Source: Geodermatophilus sp. DSM 45219 (GTDB lineage: Bacteria > Actinomycetota > Actinomycetes > Mycobacteriales > Geodermatophilaceae). From it: DNA of 64,000 nucleotides. Below the pieces are notes generated by a model that was given only the letters and a program-made list of their open reading frames with translations, had not been told where the DNA came from and ran no database searches. The first letter of the stretch is position 1. The number at the start of each line of letters is the position of its first letter. Location: contig NZ_FNIQ01000006.1 of the NCBI RefSeq assembly GCF_900104025.1, positions 338,491 through 402,490 on the forward strand, read 5' to 3'. Of the stretch, positions 44,174-53,665 are shown piece by piece. Both the position numbers and the translations under genes were made by a program.

Positions 44174-45482
44174 GCGGCGCCGCCGGCCGGCTGCGCACCC
44201 GGACCGCGGGGGCGGGTGGACCGGGCGGGAGTTCGAGGTGACTGTCGGCCCGGTGGCCCACGGCGGGCACTGCGTGGCCCGGCACGAGGGGCGGGTCGTG
44301 TTCGTGCGGCACACGCTGCCCGGCGAGCGGGTCGTCGTCCGGGTGACCGAGGACCGCCAGCCCGGTTTCTGCCGGGCCGACGCCGTCGAGGTGCTCGAGG
44401 CCGCGCCCGACCGGGTGCCGCGGCCCTGCCCGTACAGCGGCCCGGGACGCTGCGGCGGCTGCGACTGGCAGCACGTGCGGCACGAGGGGCAGCTGCGGCT
44501 CAAGGCGGCGGTGGTCCGCGAGCAGCTCACCCGGCTGGCCGGGCTCTCCGACGACGACGCCCTGGTGCGCGACCTCGCCGTCGAGGCGCTGCCCGGTGGC
44601 CCGTTGCGCTGGCGCACCCGCGCCCGGTTCGCCGTCGACCGCGCCGGGGCGCCCGGCCTGCGCCGGCACCGCTCGCACGACCTGGTGGTGCTCGACGACT
44701 GCCCGATCACCGTGGAGCCGGCCGCGCGCGCCGTGCTGGACCGCCGCTGGCACGGCGCCGGGGCGGTGGACGTCGCCGTCGACTCGGCGGGCACCGTGAC
44801 GACGACCCGGCTGGACCGGCGGGGCCGGCCGCAGTCGACGCGGGTGACGCGCGCCGGCGAGGACGGGCGCGGGTGGGACGACGGCACGGAGCCTGCCGGC
44901 CGGGCCGCGCGCTCGGCCGCCGGGCGCGACTGGGAGGTCGAGGGCACCGGCTTCTGGCAGGTGCACCCGGCCGCCGCCGACGCGCTGACCGAGGCCGTGG
45001 CCGGGTTCGCCGCCGTGCGGGCGGGGGAGACGGTGCTGGACCTCTACGCCGGGGCCGGCCTGTTCGGCGGGGTGCTCGCCCCCGCCGCCGGGGACCGGGG
45101 ACGGGTGGTCTGCGTGGAGGCCGACGAGGCCGCCTGCGCCGCCGCCGAGGTCAACCTGGCCGCGCTGCCCCAGGCCGAGGTCTGGCAGGGCGAGGTGGAC
45201 GCCGAGGGGCTGACCGAGCTGCTCGCCGAGCTCGGCGGCGCCCCCGACGTCGTCGTCCTCGACCCGCCGCGGGCCGGTGCCGGGGCGGCGGTGAGCCGGG
45301 TGCTGGCCGGGGCCGGGCCGCGCGCGGTCGTCTACGTCGCCTGCGACCCGGCGTCACTGGCGCGGGACGTCGCCGCCTTCGCCGGGGGCGGCTATCGGCT
45401 GGCCGGGCTGCGCGGGTTCGACGCCTTCCCGATGACCGCGCACGTGGAGTGCGTGGCGCTGCTCGTCCGGGCCCCGTCCTAG
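44166..45482 (+). CDS. TrmA/RlmC-D-like RNA (uracil-5-)-methyltransferase
   Basis: SAM-dependent RNA methyltransferase of 438 aa. TRAM domain at the start (FEVTVGPVAHGGHCVARHEG), iron-sulfur cysteines PCPYSGPGRCGGCDWQHV, SAM site TVLDLYAGAGLFGGVL and a catalytic-region VVLDPPRAGAG; the nucleophilic Cys is in VYVACDPASLARD. The RNA target (tRNA U54 or 23S rRNA) cannot be told from sequence. ATG 44166 overlaps the permease stop by 8 nt. Confidence 0.92.
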   Translation: MAERRRRPAAHPDRGGGWTGREFEVTVGPVAHGGHCVARHEGRVVFVRHTLPGERVVVRVTEDRQPGFCRADAVEVLEAAPDRVPRPCPYSGPGRCGGCDWQHVRHEGQLRLKAAVVREQLTRLAGLSDDDALVRDLAVEALPGGPLRWRTRARFAVDRAGAPGLRRHRSHDLVVLDDCPITVEPAARAVLDRRWHGAGAVDVAVDSAGTVTTTRLDRRGRPQSTRVTRAGEDGRGWDDGTEPAGRAARSAAGRDWEVEGTGFWQVHPAAADALTEAVAGFAAVRAGETVLDLYAGAGLFGGVLAPAAGDRGRVVCVEADEAACAAAEVNLAALPQAEVWQGEVDAEGLTELLAELGGAPDVVVLDPPRAGAGAAVSRVLAGAGPRAVVYVACDPASLARDVAAFAGGGYRLAGLRGFDAFPMTAHVECVALLVRAPS

Positions 45483-45630
45483 TCGTCGGCCCGCGGTCAT
45501 CCCACGGGGCACCGGCCCGACGATCTTGCGCGGTCCTTGCGCATCCGTCGCGGTGACCCTGCGATCGGGCAGCCAGGGTCGTGGTCGTCGGCGGGAGTCC
45601 CCGCCATCGAGGCCACACCTGGAGACCCCC

Positions 45631-46338
45631 GTGACACTCGCCCTCGACCGGTCCGACCAGCGCGGCCAGCTCGATCGGCCCGCCGTCCGTGCGGCGCTGC
45701 GCGTGCTGGTCGTCGACGACCACCGCGCGTTCGCCGAACTGCTCGCCGGCGCCCTGAAGACCGCCGGGATGGCCGTGCTCGGGACGGCGTACTCCGCCGC
45801 CCGGGCCGTCGCCATGGCCCAGGAACTGCAGCCGGACGTCGTGGTGATGGACATCCAGATGCCGCGGCAGGACGGGCTGGCCGCGACCCGTCGGCTGCGT
45901 GAGGTGGCGCCGTTCACCGTCGTCGCGGTGGTCAGCGACCACCGCGACCCGGAGTGGGTGGTGCGCGCCACCCAGGCCGGTGCGTCCGCGTTCATCCCGA
46001 AGGAGGGCTCACTGGCCGAGATGCTCGACGTCCTCACCCGCGTGCGGGCCGGCCAGATGCTCATCGCCCCCTCCACGTTCGCCACCGCACCGTCCGACGG
46101 CACCCGACCGGCGCCGGAGAGCGGAGTCCGCCCGCAGCTGACCCGCCGGGAGCAGGAGGTGCTCGACTGCCTGGGCAGCGGGATGCACATCAAGGCCATC
46201 GCCCGGGTCCTGGGGATCACCCTGGAGACCTGCCGCGGCTACGCGAAGGCGCTGTACACCAAGCTCGGCGTCCACTCCCAGCTCGAGGCGGTCGTGAAGG
46301 CCCAGCAGCTGGGACTGCTGAGCTCCGCCGCGGCCTGA
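45631..46338 (+). CDS. Orphan NarL/LuxR-type response regulator
   Basis: A 235-aa regulator. Receiver domain residues about 25-140: LRVLVVDDHRAFAELLAG (acidic pair) and VVVMDIQMPRQDG (phosphoryl Asp). LuxR HTH at LTRREQEVLDCLGSGMHIKA ... YTKLGVHSQLEAVVKA. The usual Thr/Ser and Lys switch residues are replaced or shifted (VVSDHRD, FIPKEG keeps Lys). No histidine kinase is nearby. GTG 45631. Confidence 0.9.
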   Translation: MTLALDRSDQRGQLDRPAVRAALRVLVVDDHRAFAELLAGALKTAGMAVLGTAYSAARAVAMAQELQPDVVVMDIQMPRQDGLAATRRLREVAPFTVVAVVSDHRDPEWVVRATQAGASAFIPKEGSLAEMLDVLTRVRAGQMLIAPSTFATAPSDGTRPAPESGVRPQLTRREQEVLDCLGSGMHIKAIARVLGITLETCRGYAKALYTKLGVHSQLEAVVKAQQLGLLSSAAA

Positions 46339-46340
46339 CC

Positions 46341-46361
46341 GCACCGGCGACGTCCCGGTGC
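46341..46361. terminator. Possible bidirectional terminator
   Basis: 7-bp stem GCACCGG / CCGGTGC with a 7-nt loop between convergent genes. Confidence 0.45.
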
Positions 46362-46381
46362 CGGCGTGCCGGACGACCGGG

Positions 46382-47086
46382 TCAGTCCCGGCCCTTCCTG
46401 CCCCGCTCGCGGGGCTCGTCGTCCTCGTCGTCCTCGTCGTCCTCGTCCTCCGGCTCGCTCGAGGGGCGCGCCTCCTCCGTCGGCGGAGTGGGGGCGGGCT
46501 CGGTCGAGGGCACGGCCTGCGGGACGGCGGCCACCGCGGCCGGCTCGGGGACGGCGACGGGCACCTCGGGGACCGCGGCCGACGACGCAGCCGCGGAGGA
46601 CGGGGCGGGGGTCGCCGCCCGGCCGGCCGGCGTCTCCGCCGGAGCCGGGGCGTCCACGGGAGCCGGGACCGGCGCCGCAGCCGGCAGCTCCGGCCGTCGC
46701 TGTCCCGGCGAGGGAGCGGTCGTGCCCACGGGCACCGGCACCTCGGCCGCGGCGGTGGGGCTGCCGGTGTCCCGGGGGAGCGGCGCGGCGGGGGAGGTGC
46801 CCGGCGCGGGTGCCCGGCTCCCGGATCCGGGAGCGCGGACGGCGTCGCCGACCTCGCCGGCGCGCACGGCGTCCCCGACCTCGCCGGCCCGCACGGACGC
46901 CCCGACACCGCTGGCCGTGGCGTCGACGGTGCTGTGCGCCGCGACGGTGCCCGGCCCGGGGACCCCGCCGTCGTCGGCCGCCACGGCACCGAGCCCCGCG
47001 GCCATGCCGATGAACGACAGCATGCCCAGGGCGGTGGTGGCGGTCCGGGAGGCGCGGGAGCCCTCGGTGCGGGTCGGGCGGAGCAT
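46382..47086 (-). CDS. Hypothetical secreted or anchored Ala/Pro-rich protein
   Basis: 234 aa, not recognised. A basic start is followed by one hydrophobic stretch (TTALGMLSFIGMAAGLGAVAA), then an Ala/Pro/Val/Ser-rich disordered chain and a highly acidic then basic end (EDEDDEDDEDDEPRERGRKG). Two tandem GEVGDAVRA units lie near residue 70. ATG 47086 is chosen because it begins just before the hydrophobic stretch; longer starts are possible. It may be an exported low-complexity protein. Confidence 0.6.
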   Translation of the reverse strand: MLRPTRTEGSRASRTATTALGMLSFIGMAAGLGAVAADDGGVPGPGTVAAHSTVDATASGVGASVRAGEVGDAVRAGEVGDAVRAPGSGSRAPAPGTSPAAPLPRDTGSPTAAAEVPVPVGTTAPSPGQRRPELPAAAPVPAPVDAPAPAETPAGRAATPAPSSAAASSAAVPEVPVAVPEPAAVAAVPQAVPSTEPAPTPPTEEARPSSEPEDEDDEDDEDDEPRERGRKGRD

Positions 47087-47276
47087 GCAGGCGGTCCCCT
47101 CGGCGGGTGCGGGCTGGTGGAGAGCGGGGCGACCATCGACCGGAGCTGCACACGCAGAGCACTCGGTCAGGCGCGCCACGTGACGGTAGCCCGGGTGGCG
47201 CCGTGACGGAAGGGTCCGGTCGGGACGGGATCGGCCGATACGGGTGTGAACTGCACGACCGGCTACCGTTCCGACC

Positions 47277-47504
47277 GTGACCACCTGGGAGTACGCCTCG
47301 GTCATCACGGCCAACGACGCGGAGTCGCAGCGCGCTGGGGTGAGCGTCAAGCTCCCCGGCGGGCCGCTGGAGCGCCAGGCCGGTGACACCAGCTCGGTGC
47401 TCAACCGGCTCGGCAGCGAGGGCTGGGAGCTGGTGAACTACCACTCCAGCGGCGCGGGCACCTGGGGCTTCGAGCAGTTCTGGCTCAAGCGGCCGACCTC
47501 CTGA
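47277..47504 (+). CDS. DUF4177-like small protein
   Basis: 75 aa. TTWEYASVITANDAE at the start and LNRLGSEGWELVNYHSSGAG then FEQFWLKRP at the end match the DUF4177 pattern (WEY ... L-G-x-GWELV ... LKR). Function unknown. GTG 47277 lies 7 nt after TACCGT (47264-47269), a leaderless candidate. Confidence 0.75.
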   Translation: MTTWEYASVITANDAESQRAGVSVKLPGGPLERQAGDTSSVLNRLGSEGWELVNYHSSGAGTWGFEQFWLKRPTS

Positions 47505-47577
47505 GGGCACGGCCCCGCGCGGACGCGGCGGGGAGTGCCGTCGAACACCCGTTCGACCGATGCGGCAGACTGGTGCG

Positions 47578-47946
47578 GTGGACGCGTCGCTGCCCCCGGG
47601 CTGGCCTGCTGCCGTGCGGCCGCCCGGTGCGCCCGACTGGGAGCTGACCGCCGTCGCCTGGCTGTTCGACCTGGTGCCGCCGGACTACCGGGCGCACGAG
47701 GTGCTGCGGCGCTACCCGGTGCTGCTCGCCCGCTTCGCCCGCGACCACGTCTCCGCCGGGCTGGAGGCCGCGCGGGAGGGCTGGCGCACGGTCCGCGTGG
47801 AGCTCGCCGACGACCTGCCGGCCGACGCGATGGAGGCGGCGATCGCGGCCTACGAGCGGGAGGGCGCGCGGCTGCGGTCGGCGGCCCGGGGGGTCGAGGC
47901 GGTGGCCGGTGCCCTGCGGGGGGAGCGCTGGGTGCCGCGGCTGTGA
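47578..47946 (+). CDS. Hypothetical protein
   Basis: 122 aa, not recognised. Begins [20 protein letters not shown], continues with a helical region [20 protein letters not shown] and ends with two charged helices. No signal peptide or membrane segment. GTG 47578 lies 6 nt after CAGACT. Upstream of dxs and probably separately transcribed. Confidence 0.75.
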   Translation: MDASLPPGWPAAVRPPGAPDWELTAVAWLFDLVPPDYRAHEVLRRYPVLLARFARDHVSAGLEAAREGWRTVRVELADDLPADAMEAAIAAYEREGARLRSAARGVEAVAGALRGERWVPRL

Positions 47947-48067
47947 GCGGCTCTGTGGTCGTCCGGCGTCCCTCGCTCGACCGGAAGAGCCACGCGCACG
48001 CGTCTACAGTTGGCCGGCGGCCGTAGCGACGCCGCTCCCGCCGCCGATGGAGAGGACGCACCCCCTC

Positions 48068-49984
48068 GTGTCGCTCCTGCGATCGCTCCACACCCCCGAC
48101 GACCTCAAGGCCCTCCCGGCCGAGCAGCTGCCGGTCCTGGCCGCCGAGATCCGCGACGCGCTGGTCACCAGCGTCGCCCGGACCGGCGGGCACCTCGGGC
48201 CCAACCTCGGTGCGGTGGAGCTGACCATCGCCCTGCACCGGGTGTTCGACTCCCCGCGCGAGCCGATCGTCTTCGACACCGGTCACCAGAGCTACGTGCA
48301 CAAGATGCTCACCGGCCGGGTCGAGGACTTCCGTCGGCTGCGCCAGCGCGGCGGCCTGTCCGGTTACCCGAGCCGCGCCGAGAGCGAGCACGACTGGGTG
48401 GAGAACAGCCACGCGTCGACGTCGCTGTCCTACGCCGACGGGCTGGCCAAGGCCTTCGCCGTCCGCGGGGAGGACCGCCCCGTGGTCGCCGTCATCGGCG
48501 ACGGCGCGCTCACCGGCGGCATGGCCTGGGAGGCGCTGAACAACATCGCCGGCGCCCAGGACCGCCCGGTGGTCATCGTCGTCAACGACAACGGCCGCTC
48601 CTACTCGCCGACCATCGGCGGGGTCGCCGACGCGCTGGCCACCCTCCGGCTGCGCCCCGGCTACGAGCAGGCGCTGCTGCAGGTGCGGCACACGCTCAAC
48701 CGCGCCCCGGTGGTGGGCTCGGCGCTCTACGACGCGCTGCACGCCATCAAGAAGGGCCTCAAGGACGTCCTGTCGCCCCAGGGCATGTTCGAGGACCTCG
48801 GCCTCAAGTACATCGGCCCGGTCGACGGCCACGACGTCCGGGCGATGGAGTCCGCGCTGCGCCGGGCCCGGTCCTTCGGCGGGCCGGTCATCGTGCACGC
48901 CGTCACCACCAAGGGCTTCGGCTACCCGCCGGCCGAGACCGACCAGATCGACGCCTGGCACGCCACCGGGGTCTTCGACCCCGACAGCGGGGCGAGCACC
49001 ACGGCCGCCGGCCGCGACTGGACGACGGCCTTCTCCGACGAGCTGGTGCGGATCGGGGCCGAGCGCTCCGACGTCGTCGCGATCACCGCGGCCATGCTGC
49101 ACCCGACCGGGCTGGCCGCCTTCGCCGAGCGGTTCCCCGACCGCACCTACGACGTCGGCATCGCCGAGCAGCACGCGCTCACCTCGGCCGCGGGCCTGGC
49201 GATGGGCGGGATGCACCCGGTGGTCGCGGTCTACTCGACCTTCCTCAACCGGGCCTTCGACCAGCTGCTGATGGACGTCGCGCTGCACCGCCAGCCGGTG
49301 ACCGTCGTCCTGGACCGGGCCGGGGTGACCGGCAGCGACGGCGCCTCGCACAACGGCATGTGGGACATGTCGATCCTGTCCGTCGTCCCCGGCGTGCACC
49401 TGGCCGCCCCGCGCGACGAGCCGACCCTGCGCGAGGCGCTGCGCGAGGCGCTCGAGGTGTCCGACGGGCCGAGCGTGGTCCGCTTCCCCAAGGGCACCCC
49501 GCCGGTCGACATCCCCGCGCTGGAGCGGCGCGGCCCGGTCGACGTGCTCCGTCGCGGCGAGCGCCGGGAGGTGCTGCTGGTGGCCGTCGGCTCGATGGTG
49601 CCGATGTGCCTGGCCGCCGCCGAGCGGGCCGCCGACCACGGCATCGACGTCACGGTCGTCGACCCGCGCTGGGTGCTGCCGGTCTCGAGCGAGCTGGTCG
49701 ACCTGGCGGCCGGCCACCGGCTGGTGGTCACCGTCGAGGACGGCGGCCGGGCCGGTGGCGTGGGCACCACGCTGACCCAGGCGCTGCAGGACCGCGGCAT
49801 AGACGTCCCGCTGCGGGCCCTCGGCCTGCCGCAGGCCTTCCTCGAGCACGGCAGCGTCGGCCAGGTGCTGGCCGACGCCGGCCTCACCGAGCAGGACGTC
49901 GCCCGCCGGATCGCGGAGTGGACCGCGGTGCTCGCCGAGCGCACCGAGGGCAGCGTCGCCGAGGCGGTCGAGGAGCGGCCGTGA
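48068..49984 (+). CDS. dxs: 1-deoxy-D-xylulose-5-phosphate synthase
   Basis: Condenses pyruvate and glyceraldehyde 3-phosphate, the first step of the MEP isoprenoid route, 638 aa. TPP-binding [18 protein letters not shown] ... NDN motif, catalytic [11 protein letters not shown], the DRAG sequence ([16 protein letters not shown]) and the C-terminal transketolase domain ([15 protein letters not shown]) are present. GTG 48068 gives the family's MSLL start; ATG 48047 is an alternative. Followed by palindrome family B copy 2. Confidence 0.95.
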   Translation: MSLLRSLHTPDDLKALPAEQLPVLAAEIRDALVTSVARTGGHLGPNLGAVELTIALHRVFDSPREPIVFDTGHQSYVHKMLTGRVEDFRRLRQRGGLSGYPSRAESEHDWVENSHASTSLSYADGLAKAFAVRGEDRPVVAVIGDGALTGGMAWEALNNIAGAQDRPVVIVVNDNGRSYSPTIGGVADALATLRLRPGYEQALLQVRHTLNRAPVVGSALYDALHAIKKGLKDVLSPQGMFEDLGLKYIGPVDGHDVRAMESALRRARSFGGPVIVHAVTTKGFGYPPAETDQIDAWHATGVFDPDSGASTTAAGRDWTTAFSDELVRIGAERSDVVAITAAMLHPTGLAAFAERFPDRTYDVGIAEQHALTSAAGLAMGGMHPVVAVYSTFLNRAFDQLLMDVALHRQPVTVVLDRAGVTGSDGASHNGMWDMSILSVVPGVHLAAPRDEPTLREALREALEVSDGPSVVRFPKGTPPVDIPALERRGPVDVLRRGERREVLLVAVGSMVPMCLAAAERAADHGIDVTVVDPRWVLPVSSELVDLAAGHRLVVTVEDGGRAGGVGTTLTQALQDRGIDVPLRALGLPQAFLEHGSVGQVLADAGLTEQDVARRIAEWTAVLAERTEGSVAEAVEERP

Positions 49985-50062
49985 TCGCCGAGATCCGGTG
50001 AACCGGACGATGGAGAGCCTCACCCGCACGTTCCGCTGACCACCGGCGACCACCGGCGTGCT

Positions 50063-50144
50063 GGCTCACCGTTCCGGGTCCTGGCTCACCACCGGTCGTG
50101 AGCCAGGACCCGGGTCGATCAGCTCAGCTGATCACCGGTGAGCC
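50063..50144. repeat. Compound palindrome, family B copy 2
   Basis: Outer arms GGCTCACCG (50063-50071) / CGGTGAGCC (50136-50144). A 16-bp stem CCGGGTCCTGGCTCAC (50074-50089) / GTGAGCCAGGACCCGG (50098-50113) follows with an 8-nt loop, then GATCAGCTCAGCTGATC (50117-50133). It shares the GGGTCCTGGCTCACC core and the GATCAGC half with the element at 20511-20598. It lies between convergent dxs and the FadJ-type gene. Confidence 0.85.
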
Positions 50145-50145
50145 G

Positions 50146-52230
50146 TCAGGCCGGGAGGCTGGCCACCCCGCGCGGGAGGAACCGGGAGCCGGTGACCCGC
50201 TCCGAGACGCCGGTGCGGTCGAGGTGGGCGGTGATGCCGCCCAGCCAGAACGGCCAGCCCGCACCGAGCAGCATGCACAGGTCGATGTCCTGCGCGGCCT
50301 GCACGACGCCCTCGTCCAGCATCAGCCGGATCTCCTGCGCCAGGGCCTCGACGGCCCGCTCGCGCACCTGCTCCTCGGTGAGCGGGGAGTCGCCGGCGTC
50401 GATGCCCACGAGGTCGGGGTCGACGACGCCCGGCTCGCTGTACACCGACGACCTGCCCAGCTCGACCATCTTCTTGAGCCCCTCGCCGACGGAGAACCGG
50501 TCGGGGAAGGCCTCGTGCATGCGCTCGGCCACGTGCAGCGCCACCGGCGGGCCGACGAGCGTGAGCAGCTCGAACGGCGTCATCGGCAGGCCGAGCGGGT
50601 CCAGCGCGCGGTCGGCGACCGCGACCGGGGTGCCCTGCTCCACCGACGCGGTGACCTCGCCGAGGAAGCGGGTGAGCAGCCGGTTGACCACGAACGCCGG
50701 GGCGTCCGCGACGAGCACGCAGCTCTTCCTCAGCTTCTTGCCGATGGCGAAGGCGGTCGCCAGCGTCGCGTCGTCGGTCTGCTCGGCGCGCACGACCTCC
50801 AGCAGCGGCAGCACCGCGACCGGGTTGAAGAAGTGCAGGCCGACGACCCGCTCCGGGTGCTCGAGCTTGGAGGCCATCTCGGTCACCGAGAGCGCCGAGG
50901 TGTTGGTCGCCAGCACGCACTCGGGCGAGACGACCGCCTCGACCTCGGCGAACACCTGCTGCTTGACCGACATCTCCTCGAACACGGCCTCGATGACGAG
51001 GTCGGCGTCGGCGAAGGCGTCCTTGGACAGCGAGCCGGTGACCAGGCCCTTGAGCCGGTTGAGGGCGTCGGGGTGCAGCCGGCCGCGCTGCGCGAGCTGG
51101 TCCAGCTCGCCGTGCACGTAGGCCACGCCCTTGTCGACGCGGGCCTGGTCGATGTCGGTCAGCACGACCGGCACCTCGAGCTGGCGCACGAACAGCATCG
51201 CCAGCTGCGAGGCCATCAGACCCGCCCCGACCACCCCGACCTTGGTGACCTTCCGGGCCAGCGACCTGTCCGGCGCGCCGGCCGGGCGCTTGGCCCGCTT
51301 GTTCACCAGGTCGAACGAGTAGAGCGAGGCCCGCAGCGGGTCGCTCATCAGCAGCTCGGTCAGGGCGTCGTCCTCGGCCGCGGTACCGGCCGTGAACGCG
51401 TCGCCCACCACGCCGTTGCGCGCCAGGTCGAGCAGCTCCACGGCCCGGACGGCCCCCGGGGAGGCGTTCCGGGTGCGGCCGGCGACGATCGCCTTCGCCC
51501 GGGCGATGGCGTCGTCCCACGCCGACCGGTCGACGTCGGGACGCGTCACGGTCACGTCGCCACCGAGCACGCCGACCGCCCACTCGAGCGACCGCTCCAG
51601 GAAGTCCGCGGGCTCCAGGACGGCGTCGGCGATGCCGAGCTCCGCCGCCTTCGGCGCCGGCGTCATCCTGTTCTGCGCCAGCGCGTTCTCGACGACGACC
51701 GTGACGGCCGGGTCGATGCCGATCAGGTTCGGCAGCAGCTGGGTGCCGCCCCAGCCGGGCACCAGGCCGAGGAAGACCTCGGGGAAGGCGACCATCGCCG
51801 TCGAGGCGATCGTCCGGTACCGGCAGTGCAGCGCCAGCTCCAGGCCGCCGCCGAGCGCGACACCGTTGACGAAGGCGAACGTCGGGACCGGGGAGTCCTC
51901 GAGCCGGCGGAACACGCGGTGGCCCGTCTCGGCGATCTCCCGCGCCATGGCGGCGTCGGTGATCGCCGGGACGCCCGAGAGGTCCGCACCCACCGCGAAG
52001 ACGAACGGCTTGCCGGTCACGCCGATCGCCACGGGGGCGGGGGAGCGGGCGGCGATCTCGTCCAGGGCGGCGTCCAGCGACGCCAGCCCGCCGGGGCCGA
52101 ACGTCGACGGGCGGGTGTGGTCGTGCCCGTTGTCGAGGGTGATGAGCGCGAACTCACCCGACAGCCCCGGGAGGGCGAGGAACCGGACCAACGCCCGGGT
52201 CACGACCTCGTTCTCGAAGACAGCAGTCAC
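50146..52230 (-). CDS. Beta-oxidation multifunctional protein (enoyl-CoA hydratase/3-hydroxyacyl-CoA dehydrogenase)
   Basis: A 694-aa FadB/FadJ-type alpha subunit. The N-terminal crotonase domain (residues about 1-250) has KPFVFAVGADLSG and ALGGGLELALHCRYR with PEVFLGLVPGWGG holding the catalytic Glu. The NAD domain starts at KVGVVGAGLMASQLA; the C-terminal domain has LHFFNPVAVLPLLEVV (catalytic His) and NRLL. GTG 52230 overlaps the thiolase stop (GTGA), so the two subunits are coupled. Confidence 0.93.
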   Translation of the reverse strand: MTAVFENEVVTRALVRFLALPGLSGEFALITLDNGHDHTRPSTFGPGGLASLDAALDEIAARSPAPVAIGVTGKPFVFAVGADLSGVPAITDAAMAREIAETGHRVFRRLEDSPVPTFAFVNGVALGGGLELALHCRYRTIASTAMVAFPEVFLGLVPGWGGTQLLPNLIGIDPAVTVVVENALAQNRMTPAPKAAELGIADAVLEPADFLERSLEWAVGVLGGDVTVTRPDVDRSAWDDAIARAKAIVAGRTRNASPGAVRAVELLDLARNGVVGDAFTAGTAAEDDALTELLMSDPLRASLYSFDLVNKRAKRPAGAPDRSLARKVTKVGVVGAGLMASQLAMLFVRQLEVPVVLTDIDQARVDKGVAYVHGELDQLAQRGRLHPDALNRLKGLVTGSLSKDAFADADLVIEAVFEEMSVKQQVFAEVEAVVSPECVLATNTSALSVTEMASKLEHPERVVGLHFFNPVAVLPLLEVVRAEQTDDATLATAFAIGKKLRKSCVLVADAPAFVVNRLLTRFLGEVTASVEQGTPVAVADRALDPLGLPMTPFELLTLVGPPVALHVAERMHEAFPDRFSVGEGLKKMVELGRSSVYSEPGVVDPDLVGIDAGDSPLTEEQVRERAVEALAQEIRLMLDEGVVQAAQDIDLCMLLGAGWPFWLGGITAHLDRTGVSERVTGSRFLPRGVASLPA

Positions 52231-53450
52231 GTGGCCGCACATTCCCAGTTCGGGTTCTCCCAGATCACGGTGGCGCCCATGCCGAGGCCCACGCACATGG
52301 CGGTCAGGCCGTAGCGGACATCGGGCCGCTCGGCGAACTGCCGCGACAGCTGGGTCATCAGCCGGACGCCGGAGGAGGCCAGCGGGTGGCCGACGGCGAT
52401 GGCGCCGCCCCAGGGGTTGACGCGCTCGTCGTCGTCGGCGATGCCGAAGTGGTCGAGGAAGGCCAGCACCTGGACGGCGAAGGCCTCGTTGAGCTCGAAC
52501 AGCCCGATGTCCTCGATCGTGAGCCCGGTGCGGGCCAGTGCGCGCTCGGTCGAGGGCACCGGACCGACGCCCATCACCTCGGGCTCGACGCCGACGAAGC
52601 CGTAGCCGACCAGCCGCATGCCGATGTCCAGGCCGAGTTCCTGGGCGACGTCCTCGGCGGCCAGCAGGCAGCCGGTGGCGCCGTCGTTCAGGCCGGCGGC
52701 GTTCCCCGCGGTCACGTGCCCGTGCGGGCGGAACGGCGTCTTGAGCGACGCCAGGCCCTCGAGGGTGGTGTTCGGCCGCGGCGGCTCGTCGACGGTCGCG
52801 ACCCCCCAGCCGTGCTCGGCCGAGCGGGTCGCCACGGTCACCAGCTCCGGGCCGATCTGCCCGTTGGCGACGGCCTTGGCGTACTTCTGCTGGCTGGCCA
52901 GGGCGAACGCGTCGGCCCGCTCCCTGGTCAGGTGCGGGAAGCGGTCGTGCAGGTTCTCCGCCGTCGCCCCCATGACGAGGGCTGACTCGTCGACCAGCTC
53001 CTCGCTGAAGAAGCGGGGGTTCGGGTCGGCGCCCTCGCCCATCGGGTGCCGGCCCATGTGCTCGACCCCGCCGGCGATGGCGACGTCGTAGGCGCCGAAG
53101 GCGATGCCGCTGGCCGTGGTGGTCACCGCGGTCATGGCGCCGGCGCACATGCGGTCGATCGAGTAGCCGGGGACCGACGTCGGCAACCCGGCCAGCAGCG
53201 CGGCGGTCCGGCCGAGGGTGAGGCCCTGGTCGCCGACCTGGGTGGTGGCGGCGATGGCCACCTCGTCGACGCGGTCGGCCGGCAGGGCCGGGTTGCGGCG
53301 CAGCAGCTCGCGGATGACCCGGACGACGAGGTCGTCGGCGCGGGTCTCGGCGTAGACGCCCTTCGGGCCGGCCTTGCCGAAGGGGGTGCGGACGCCGTCG
53401 ACGAAGACGACCTCACGCAGCGGGCGTGGCCGCCGCTCTCGAGATGACAC
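52227..53450 (-). CDS. Acetyl-CoA C-acyltransferase (thiolase)
   Basis: Thiolase of 407 aa completing beta-oxidation with the downstream multifunctional protein. Nucleophile Cys in SIDRMCAGAMTAV, GGVEHMGRHPM, catalytic His in NPWGGAIAVGHPLASSG and C-terminal Cys in TAMCVGLGMGATV. GTG 53450 is used because the sequence becomes thiolase-like directly after it (REVVFVDGVRTPFGKAG). Confidence 0.93.
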   Translation of the reverse strand: MSSRERRPRPLREVVFVDGVRTPFGKAGPKGVYAETRADDLVVRVIRELLRRNPALPADRVDEVAIAATTQVGDQGLTLGRTAALLAGLPTSVPGYSIDRMCAGAMTAVTTTASGIAFGAYDVAIAGGVEHMGRHPMGEGADPNPRFFSEELVDESALVMGATAENLHDRFPHLTRERADAFALASQQKYAKAVANGQIGPELVTVATRSAEHGWGVATVDEPPRPNTTLEGLASLKTPFRPHGHVTAGNAAGLNDGATGCLLAAEDVAQELGLDIGMRLVGYGFVGVEPEVMGVGPVPSTERALARTGLTIEDIGLFELNEAFAVQVLAFLDHFGIADDDERVNPWGGAIAVGHPLASSGVRLMTQLSRQFAERPDVRYGLTAMCVGLGMGATVIWENPNWECAAT

Positions 53451-53565
53451 AGGACCTCCGCAGTTCGGTGCCGGCCGGTACGGCGCGGCACCGCCGAAGT
53501 TACCCGCCGGTAACCGGGGTTCCAAGCGCGGCACGTCACTCCGCGGGGGCAGCCCCCGGGACGGC

Positions 53566-53622
53566 GAGATCGGCGGTCTCGTGGTCATCAGGCGCTGATC
53601 GCCACGAGACCGCCGATCTCGC
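53566..53622. terminator. Very long perfect hairpin upstream of thiolase
   Basis: A perfect 20-bp stem (53566-53585 with 53603-53622; arm core GATCGGCGGTCTCGTGG) whose 17-nt loop itself contains ATCAG / CTGAT. It lies 44 nt beyond the RNase D stop, so it can end that transcript. It is longer than a normal terminator. Confidence 0.6.
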
Positions 53623-53665
53623 TCGGGGGCTGTGCGAGGGGACCCCCGGAGCGTGGGGGCCCGGT

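Noticed and set aside
47983..48010. Possible sigma-70 promoter (TCGACC and TACAGT) before dxs
   Set aside because: Spacing is 22 nt, too long for a normal promoter.
50098..52314. 738-codon plus-strand frame opposite the beta-oxidation gene
   Set aside because: It mirrors the conserved crotonase/dehydrogenase gene and has no recognisable domain; the genuine reading is on the minus strand.
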